64,000 bases of DNA from Massilia sp. Root418 (GTDB lineage Bacteria; Pseudomonadota; Gammaproteobacteria; Burkholderiales; Burkholderiaceae_D): positions 1,039,692 to 1,103,691 of the forward strand of contig NZ_LMEC01000011.1 in the NCBI RefSeq assembly GCF_001425265.1, given 5' to 3'. Positions 19,241 through 25,838 of the stretch are shown here, piece by piece; the stretch's first letter is position 1, and each line of letters begins with the position of its first letter. Under the pieces are notes generated by a model that saw nothing but the letters and a program-made list of their open reading frames with translations, made no database searches and had not been told where the DNA came from. The position numbers were made by a program, and so were the translations under genes.

Positions 19241-20554
19241 TGGGGATTGGCGCAGGTCGGCCAACTGCCGCTCCAGTGCCGCGAACAGCGGGCGCGAGGC
19301 GGGCTCGGCTGCCAGGCACGCGTCCCTGAGCGCTGCCAGTTGCTGCAGCACGCCGTTTGCGCCCGCCGGCGCGTCGCTGCGCTCCAGCAGTTCTTCCAGC
19401 AGGCAACCGAAGGCCCGCACTTCCAGCCTCTGCAGGCTCGCGGCGTGCGGCGCGTCCGGCGCGTAGAAGGAGGCGGCGCCGAAGTCGCCCAACAGGGTGC
19501 GTCCTTCGCCGCAGTGCAGGATGTTATGGCCATACAGGTCGCCATGCATGATGCCGCGCTCATGCAACTGGCACGCAGCCGACGCGATGCCGTGGGCGAT
19601 GGCCAGCGTGGCCTTGAGGCCGAAGCGCTTGTCGTCCGGGTAAATGTCGCGTGTGCAACTGTCCAGGCTGGGTGGACCTGCCAGATTGCCGAACTCTGGT
19701 TCGATCAGCGACATCACCAGGCCATGCAGGCCGCCAGGGTGGCCCGACACTTCGCCAAGAATTGGGATGAGATTGCGGTGCGAGCCAGCGGCGATGCAGG
19801 CCGCCATTTCGCAAAGCGGCGAGCCATCGCTGGTCATTGCCCCCTTAAATATTTTGACCGCGACTGGTCCATTGTCCGCACCCTGCAGATGCTCTGCATA
19901 ATAAATTACCCCGGACGCGCCTTCGCCTAGCTTTTTCTGTGGGCGTAATGTGTCCCAGGCGATCCTCGTTGCACTGGATGGAACCTCCAGGTCAGCGCAA
20001 AAAGGATTACCAGCATAGGCAAGCCAGGTTAACTTAGGCAGGGAAGGGAGCCACGCCGGCATTTCAGTCAATTGATTAGCGGCAATCCTCAATAATTCGA
20101 GCTGATTGCAATTGACCATCTCTGCCGGCAGTGCGCGCAAGCGGTTCCCAGCCAGCATTAGCTTTTGCAACAAAGGACGCGCGCCCAATTCGGCCGGCAA
20201 CTCCTCTATTTCATTGCCGGTCAGTATAAGCCAGCGCAATTGCTCGGGCAAAGCCTGCGGGGGGACGGTGCGTATGAAGTTCGCTTTGAAGCCGACCATG
20301 CTCAGGCTTGCACACTCGCCCAATACTGCCGGCAATTCTGTGAACTGATTGTCTGAACAGAAAATAATACGGAGCTTGTGCAGCTGCGATAAATCGTCCG
20401 GCAGAGAGGACAATGCATTCCCGGATAAGTCCAGGATCTCCAGCGTATCGGCCAATTCAAAGATTTCTGGGGGGAACTCGGTGAGTCCGCAGGCGATCTG
20501 CAGGCGGGTTGCGCCATTCAATTCGCCCGCACGAAGCTGCTCAAGAGTAGACAT
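19223..20554 (-). CDS. leucine-rich-repeat protein with C-terminal protein kinase domain
   Basis: 443 residues. Residues about 15–190 hold seven or eight leucine-rich repeats of the type LEILDLSGNALSSLP and LRWLILTGNEIEELP. A Ser/Thr-kinase-like domain follows: glycine loop LGEGASGVIY, VAVKIFKG with the ATP lysine, HGDLYGHNIL as catalytic loop (HGD in place of HRD) and LLGDFGAAS as the DFG segment. The core catalytic residues are present, so it may be active. No membrane segment is seen, so it is probably cytoplasmic. Similar LRR-kinases occur sporadically in proteobacteria with unknown substrates. The BlaI-type repressor follows on the same strand. Confidence 0.85.
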   Translation of the reverse strand: MSTLEQLRAGELNGATRLQIACGLTEFPPEIFELADTLEILDLSGNALSSLPDDLSQLHKLRIIFCSDNQFTELPAVLGECASLSMVGFKANFIRTVPPQALPEQLRWLILTGNEIEELPAELGARPLLQKLMLAGNRLRALPAEMVNCNQLELLRIAANQLTEMPAWLPSLPKLTWLAYAGNPFCADLEVPSSATRIAWDTLRPQKKLGEGASGVIYYAEHLQGADNGPVAVKIFKGAMTSDGSPLCEMAACIAAGSHRNLIPILGEVSGHPGGLHGLVMSLIEPEFGNLAGPPSLDSCTRDIYPDDKRFGLKATLAIAHGIASAACQLHERGIMHGDLYGHNILHCGEGRTLLGDFGAASFYAPDAPHAASLQRLEVRAFGCLLEELLERSDAPAGANGVLQQLAALRDACLAAEPASRPLFAALERQLADLRQSPLDNPF

Positions 20555-20878
20555 TTAATCGTGCCAAGTAAGTCGAATTCCTAATTCTATCACCGTACGC
20601 TTGCTCGGACTATTTGCCTTTGACAGCGGTTCATCTCGGCTTCACTGGTTCTCCAACCTCGGGAGTGCTCCATAATATAGCGCCATCGGGAAAAAATACG
20701 GCTAAAGCCGAAGCGGCGCTGCCTTCGCTGCTGCGCGAAATTGTGGCAAGGACAGCAGAGGCTACGCAGGCAGAGAGGGTTGCCTGTGACGCGCAACGTG
20801 AGTCATGCCGGAAACTGGCATAACCATGCTAGAAACTGGCCTAATATCCATCCAATCGCCGGTCATCGCGCTTCCTGG
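20555..20878. other. gene-free stretch between LRR-kinase and putative immunity gene
   Basis: No convincing gene, terminator or repeat was seen. Short open frames lack ribosome sites and similarity. The 5' side must contain the promoter of the leftward LRR-kinase gene. The stretch is more AT-rich than the core genes around it. Confidence 0.5.
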
Positions 20879-21787
20879 CTACTCCAGGTCGATGTTTTGA
20901 AAAAAGGAATCGGGAAACTCTGGTTGCCGAGTCGGCTGTTTCGGCATAGGGAATCCGTGCTTTTTCGTCCATGCCTCCATGCTTTTAATTACCCCAGGAT
21001 CTTCGCCTCCTGGACACTCATGCAGGCAGATCCATTCGGTAAGATGTTTTCCTATTACGGGCTTAAGCTTGTGCTCAAAGCCGGACCACCCGACAAAGTC
21101 TGAGATGATATGTAGGCCGTCCTCCAGATAGGAGGTAACGTCAATGTAGGGGCGCTCGTCATCTTGAAGCTGGGCAGACCATTCGCGGCACCCAAAGCCA
21201 CCGATGTATCCCTTGCTTTTCGGATTGTCTGTAACATACCTGAGGTCGTCAGTGATGTCACAAACGGCTGGCGACATAATGTGTTTTCCAGGGAGTTCCC
21301 ACCAGTACGCGAAATGATAAGGCTTTTCTCTGCTATTTCCGATCCCATTCTTCAGTAGTACGAGATTGTTCAAATCAGTTCGCGCTGCTGTGAAATGGAA
21401 ACGATGGAATTCTGGGCTAAGCAACGTTCCCGATCGTGAGAATATTAGTGTTGTGATTCCAATATGTTTCGTTGGGGTGGCGATTGCCGCATCGGGCGGG
21501 AAGAATTCTTCGAACCCCCTATACACTGCGTTTTCAGTCCCCCGCTCCCTGTTGGCGTTCATTTCTGCCATCTTCAGCCTGAATCTCTTCATTAGGCCTG
21601 CTTCGTCAACATATATAAAGTATCGCAGCGGCCAGGGGGCGCCTGAATATCTATACGCCGCGGATTCTTCTGTGTCTGCGCTTGCTCTCGCGTCCCTGGC
21701 CCCAACTGCGCCTATTGCCAACTGCAGCAACAGCAGAAGAACGATGTCGGCGCGCGGCCGGGTTGTTTTTGTGCGGGGGAGGCTCAT
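20879..21787 (-). CDS. secreted protein coupled to a PAAR/M15 effector, candidate immunity protein
   Basis: 302 residues with an N-terminal basic stretch and a hydrophobic segment (ADIVLLLLLQLAIGAVGA) typical of a signal peptide or anchor. The rest is a soluble domain with several cysteines (VCDITDD, GFGCREW, WICLHECPGG). I recognise no family. Its ATG overlaps the stop of the upstream peptidase gene by four bases (ATGA), after GAGG. Coupling to a peptidoglycan-peptidase-like effector and predicted periplasmic location fit an immunity protein. This is inference from context. Codon use is more AT-rich than in neighbouring core genes, suggesting transfer. Confidence 0.55.
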   Translation of the reverse strand: MSLPRTKTTRPRADIVLLLLLQLAIGAVGARDARASADTEESAAYRYSGAPWPLRYFIYVDEAGLMKRFRLKMAEMNANRERGTENAVYRGFEEFFPPDAAIATPTKHIGITTLIFSRSGTLLSPEFHRFHFTAARTDLNNLVLLKNGIGNSREKPYHFAYWWELPGKHIMSPAVCDITDDLRYVTDNPKSKGYIGGFGCREWSAQLQDDERPYIDVTSYLEDGLHIISDFVGWSGFEHKLKPVIGKHLTEWICLHECPGGEDPGVIKSMEAWTKKHGFPMPKQPTRQPEFPDSFFQNIDLE

Positions 21788-23115
21788 AGAATCCTCGGCT
21801 CTTTTATAGTGATATGTAGGTGATTGTTGTGTGCTTTCTCGACGCCGGGACGATGTTCGTTGGGATCGGCCGGTCGCTTGTCCTGGGTATTGAAGTCCAT
21901 ATACCATGGGTCAAGGATTTGGTGAACATCAGGTCGAATTGATAAGCGTGACCTTAAGGAATTCATCAAAGCAGGGTCTTCAGCTTGCATCTTTTTCTTC
22001 CAGGCGTTCTTTGCTTCCGCCGCTGCCTCGGCAGCGAGCTTTACTTCGTCGGCCGCTGCGCTGCATTTTTCTGCTAAGGAAGCGTCTCCAGGCGAATGCG
22101 CTGTGGCCGTGACGCATCTGGCCGCGTGCTCCTTCTTTAACTTGAATTCCGCTTGTTTCTTTTTCATCTCATCAAACAATTGTTTTTCGTCTTGGGAAAC
22201 GTTCGCGCTGCTTTGTTGGCCGCCCTCCGAGATAGATTTGCGCGCTATGGTCAGTTGAGCGCCGGCCGACTCGATGTAGTCCACGTCTAAGCCCAAGCCT
22301 GCGCGGTGGACGATGCTGCCGAAAGACGGGCGCCATGCGGAAGTCACCCTGAGTTTGGTAATGCCGGCTGCGCGCGCTTCAGTGATTAAGGCAAGATAGC
22401 AAAGCGGGTGGGTACGAGGCAGGACCTCTTGTAGAAGGGGGCAGTAAGAAGTATTGGCGTTAACGCTCTGCTGTTCCTGGAACGTCAGGGTGATGGCTTC
22501 GGCTGGTTTTTCCCGGCTTGCGAGGAAGGTTATCCCTAGTATTGGGTTGGGCAGCGGAGAGAAAATGGAAAGCACGGCTGCGCGGATGCTAGGGTCGGCG
22601 TCCGCTGGCATCAGTTCGTTTGCCTCTTCGCGCGTATACCGGTGCGACACTTTCATCCAGACGTTGCCAGTTAGCGTGGCCTCGTATTTGTCGAATCGCC
22701 TGCCATTGCCTTCCTCGATGCAGACCGGTAGGCCGAGCATGGCTGTTTCAGTATTCCCTCGGCCCAGGCGTTCGGTAATAAGTATTTCGACGTCGCGCGA
22801 GCCAACTTGGACGGCGTAGACGGGGTGGGTCCGGAATCCCTGCCGTGCGTCACTATTGAGATAAAGAGCAACTTTGCTGCCCGGCGCTACCTTGAGCTTG
22901 ATTTTCCGGTCGCCGGTTAGGCTGTGAGGTTTATGGTCATATTCAGGCAGAACGGAGCCGTTCAGCGCGACGGCGTACGGTATGGCGAGGTTGTCAGCGC
23001 CGCTTGCCTTCGTGTTGAAGATGTAGGTAACCGAGCATTTCTGGCCAACCGGAATGTCGGTGACTGCGCCTGCCTGCGTCAACGTGCAGCTGCCAGCGGC
23101 GGTGCCGGCGCTCAT
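21784..23115 (-). CDS. M15-type (VanX/VanY-like) peptidase, candidate type VI secretion effector
   Basis: 443 residues. The N-terminal half is of unknown fold. From about residue 255 it shows SAWRPSFGSIVHRAGLGLDV, with H270 and D277 in the H-x6-D zinc arrangement of M15 D,D-/L,D-carboxypeptidases. A C-terminal HNNHLHITI (H432/H434) supplies the expected third ligand. A charged, coiled-coil-prone insert lies between these motifs (about residues 290–390). No signal peptide is visible, so export would rely on the upstream PAAR protein. Its ATG overlaps the PAAR stop and its stop overlaps the next gene's ATG, both as ATGA. It probably cleaves peptidoglycan stem peptides; exact bond and delivery are unproven. 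Confidence 0.65.
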   Translation of the reverse strand: MSAGTAAGSCTLTQAGAVTDIPVGQKCSVTYIFNTKASGADNLAIPYAVALNGSVLPEYDHKPHSLTGDRKIKLKVAPGSKVALYLNSDARQGFRTHPVYAVQVGSRDVEILITERLGRGNTETAMLGLPVCIEEGNGRRFDKYEATLTGNVWMKVSHRYTREEANELMPADADPSIRAAVLSIFSPLPNPILGITFLASREKPAEAITLTFQEQQSVNANTSYCPLLQEVLPRTHPLCYLALITEARAAGITKLRVTSAWRPSFGSIVHRAGLGLDVDYIESAGAQLTIARKSISEGGQQSSANVSQDEKQLFDEMKKKQAEFKLKKEHAARCVTATAHSPGDASLAEKCSAAADEVKLAAEAAAEAKNAWKKKMQAEDPALMNSLRSRLSIRPDVHQILDPWYMDFNTQDKRPADPNEHRPGVEKAHNNHLHITIKEPRIL

Positions 23116-23636
23116 GATCCGCGCTCCTCGGTCTCCCAGTGCAGCGTCGCGGTGGCTGGGTCGTGGTGCCGGATGGCTTCGGTGCGGCCGTCGGCGCCGG
23201 TGACGCCGCGCAGGCTGCTGCCGTCGGGAAGGTCGATGCGGTAGGGGAGGCCAGCGATGGGCTCGCCGGTGTGCTCGTCGACTGCGCGGAAAGCGCCCCG
23301 GTAGGTCGCCTCTTTGGCGCCGGGTGCTGCTGCGGCAGGCGTGGCGGCCGCTTGGCTTGCGCCGCCGCCGGTCCCGTCCACCGTCATCACGTGCTGGGTG
23401 GCGAGCAGCGTGGCCCCGCACGTGGTTTTCATGCCTTCGACAACGGTGCCGATCCCGCCGAAGCTGTGGTGGCCCAGGCCTTCGGCGATGGGAAACTGCC
23501 CCTTGCACAGCGGGCAGTACGTCTTGTGGCCCTTCAGGGCGATGGGCTTGCCCAGGCAGGTGGCGTTCTCATTGCCTTCGAGGACTTTGCCGCCGTGCGA
23601 GGTGGGATCGCCTTTGCATATGACTGCGCGCGCCAT
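23112..23636 (-). CDS. PAAR-domain protein (type VI secretion spike tip)
   Basis: 174 residues. Residues 1–85 form a PAAR domain: MARAVICKGDPTSHGGKVLEG, then KTYCPLCKGQF and GMKTTCGATLLATQH, with the metal-binding histidine/cysteines. After an alanine-rich linker, a short C-terminal domain (AVDEHTGEPIAGLPYRIDLP) resembles the prealbumin-like extension found after PAAR in effector carriers. PAAR proteins cap VgrG and carry effectors. No VgrG or structural T6SS gene is in the window, so this is an orphan cluster. GGAG precedes the ATG. It leads the three-gene coupled unit. Confidence 0.88.
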   Translation of the reverse strand: MARAVICKGDPTSHGGKVLEGNENATCLGKPIALKGHKTYCPLCKGQFPIAEGLGHHSFGGIGTVVEGMKTTCGATLLATQHVMTVDGTGGGASQAAATPAAAAPGAKEATYRGAFRAVDEHTGEPIAGLPYRIDLPDGSSLRGVTGADGRTEAIRHHDPATATLHWETEERGS

Positions 23637-23715
23637 GGTCTGCTCCGTTCCAGGGGTGTCCCGGAACAATAGTGGACTTCATGGCGCGCCGATTTGATCT
23701 ACGGCAACTGCAGGC

Positions 23716-24576
23716 TTACCACTTCATCTCGCCCTTGGCGACCTTGGCGCTGATATCGAGCGCGCTGGCCAGGCCTGCTGCCGGGTAGGCTGCCTTCATG
23801 GCGCTGACCAGGGCCGCCGAGTCGGCCGACTGCGCCGTGGCCGCTTCGAACTTGCGCAGGTAGCCGGCGGTATAGGCGATGCTGTCCGGCGTCAGTTCCG
23901 AGCCCGGGGCGAAGTGGCCCGGCACCACGGTTGCGGGGGTGAGCGCGGCGATGCGGTCCAAGGTGGCCAGCCAGTGCTTGCGCGACTCGGCGGTCTGCGT
24001 GTCGGCCATCCAGACGTGCAGGCCTTTGAACAGGACCACGCCGCCGGCCACCGCCTTGATGGACGGAATCCAGACGAAGGTGCGGTCCGGCGTGGCGCCG
24101 TCCAGGCCAGCAATTTTCAGCGATTCGCCTTCCAGCTTGATGGTGTCGCCCTGCAGCGGTTGCGGCATGACGATGGATTGCGGCGCGTTGGTTTTCAGGA
24201 TAGGGCCCCAGTACGCCACTTTGGCGGCGGCTTTCTTTTCCATGGCGGCGATGGTGCCCGGGGTGGCAAGGATCTTCGCCTCCGGGAAGGCGGCTTGGAT
24301 GACGTCCAGGCCGAAATAGAAGTCCGGGTCGCCGTGGCTGATGTAGACGGTGGTCAGGCGCTTGCCGCTGGCCTTGATCTGCTGCACCAGCTTTTGCGCT
24401 TCGCCGCGCGAGAACTGGGCGTCGATCAGTACGGCGTCCTTCTGGCCTTTCACCAGCACGGACGCCACCGGGAAGATGGCGGCTTCGCCCGGGTTGAACA
24501 CCTCCAGCGTGAGCGGCGCGGCGGAGACGGTGGCGGAGGCGGCGAGGGCTGCGGCGGCGAGAGTCTGCTTGATCAT
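23716..24576 (-). CDS. MBL-fold metallo-hydrolase-like secreted protein
   Basis: 286 residues with a signal peptide (MIKQTLAAAALAASATVSA). The metallo-beta-lactamase fold is shown by VLIDAQFSRGEAQ, then YISHGDPDFYFGLD, ATPGTIAAM and VVPGHFAPGSELT. The metal motif is HGDPDF instead of HxHxDH, so two usual ligands are replaced and zinc chemistry may be altered or absent. AAGGA precedes the ATG. It diverges from a LysR gene 104 bases away, which probably regulates it. Confidence 0.82.
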   Translation of the reverse strand: MIKQTLAAAALAASATVSAAPLTLEVFNPGEAAIFPVASVLVKGQKDAVLIDAQFSRGEAQKLVQQIKASGKRLTTVYISHGDPDFYFGLDVIQAAFPEAKILATPGTIAAMEKKAAAKVAYWGPILKTNAPQSIVMPQPLQGDTIKLEGESLKIAGLDGATPDRTFVWIPSIKAVAGGVVLFKGLHVWMADTQTAESRKHWLATLDRIAALTPATVVPGHFAPGSELTPDSIAYTAGYLRKFEAATAQSADSAALVSAMKAAYPAAGLASALDISAKVAKGEMKW

Positions 24577-24680
24577 GGTGCTGGTCCTTGTGAGGTAATT
24601 GATGAGGCCAGTGTAGGCCCATCCATTCGTCTGAAAAACAGTGTAAATTGCAACTGTTAATTGCATGGATCGGATGAGTA

Positions 24681-25625
24681 ATGGACAGGCTGACGGCGGC
24701 GCAGGTATTCAAGGAGATCGCGGAACGGGGCAGCATGATTGCGGCGGCGGACGCGCTGGACATGTCGCGCGCCATGGTCACGCGCTACCTGGCGGAGATG
24801 GAGGCGTGGTGCGGCGCGCGCCTGTTGCACCGCACCACGCGCCGCGTGAGCCTGACGGCGGCCGGGGAGGTGACGCTGGCGCGCTGCCGCGAGATGCTGG
24901 CCCTGGCCGAGGGCATGAACGCGGCCGGCGATCCGGACGCGCCGCACGGCCTGCTGCGCCTGGCCAGCTCGCATTCGCTGGCCCAGACGGCGCTGGCCGG
25001 CGCGGTGGCCGCCTTCCTGCGCCGCTATCCGCGCACCGCCATCGATTTGCAGGTGGACAACCGCGCCGTCAACCTGGTGGAGCAGCGCATCGATCTTGCC
25101 ATCCGCATCACCAACGGCCTGGAGCCGAACATGATCGCGCGCCGGCTGGGCGACTGCGACTCCGTGGTGGTGGCCGCGCCGTCTTACCTGGCCGAGCGGC
25201 CGGCGCCGCAGGATCCGGTCGGGCTGGCGCAGCACAACTGCCTGACTTACAGCTATTTCGGCAAGAGCGTGTGGCGCTTTGAAACGGCCGCGGCGCCCGC
25301 CGCAGGCAGCGCCGCCGCCATGCTCCAGATTCCCGTCAGCGGCAACCTGTCCGCCAATGAGTCGATGGCGCTGCTGGCGGCCACGGTGGAGGGCGCCGGC
25401 GTGGCGCTGCAGCCGCGCTTTGCCGCCGCGCCGCTGCTGGCTTCGGGCCGGCTGGTGGAATTGCTGCCCGCCTGGCGTCCGCAGCGCATGGGCATTTACG
25501 GCATTTACACCTCGCGCGAGCACATGCCGCCGGCCCTGCGCGCCATGCTGGACCACCTGCTGGACTGGTTCGCGCACGACCCCGGCTGGCTGGCGTCAAG
25601 CATACCAATTATGGAAAAGACATGA
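24681..25625 (+). CDS. LysR-family transcriptional regulator
   Basis: 314 residues. The N-terminal helix-turn-helix reads MIAAADALDMSRAMVTRYLA, followed by the linker helix RLLHRTTRRVSLTAAGE. The C-terminal periplasmic-binding-like effector domain (about 90–300) includes GLLRLASSHSLAQ and DLAIRITNGLEPN. The MBL-fold gene is transcribed divergently, the usual layout of a LysR regulator and its target. The ligand is unknown. Confidence 0.92.
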   Translation: MDRLTAAQVFKEIAERGSMIAAADALDMSRAMVTRYLAEMEAWCGARLLHRTTRRVSLTAAGEVTLARCREMLALAEGMNAAGDPDAPHGLLRLASSHSLAQTALAGAVAAFLRRYPRTAIDLQVDNRAVNLVEQRIDLAIRITNGLEPNMIARRLGDCDSVVVAAPSYLAERPAPQDPVGLAQHNCLTYSYFGKSVWRFETAAAPAAGSAAAMLQIPVSGNLSANESMALLAATVEGAGVALQPRFAAAPLLASGRLVELLPAWRPQRMGIYGIYTSREHMPPALRAMLDHLLDWFAHDPGWLASSIPIMEKT

Positions 25626-25666
25626 TTGACACCCTGCCTATCCCGCAATTTTTCGTGCGTGTATGG

Positions 25667-25696
25667 TTGTTTGAACTCAATACCGCGTGCTATCCT
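25667..25696 (+). promoter_or_regulatory. weak candidate promoter upstream of odhA
   Basis: TTGTTT and TATCCT are 18 bases apart, about 140 bases before the odhA start in the 213-base gap after the LysR gene. The remainder of the gap shows no terminator or repeat. Support is only pattern-based. Confidence 0.3.
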
Positions 25697-25838
25697 TAGC
25701 GACCGTTTTTTTTTCATTACCGTATTACCGAGTCCTTCCCCACAACTTGATGTGCAATCCGCTAACCGGTCAGGCCGTGTCGCGGAAGGTTAGATTAACC
25801 CGCTAATTCCTCGCGAAGCGCGAAGAAAGGTGAGCAAT

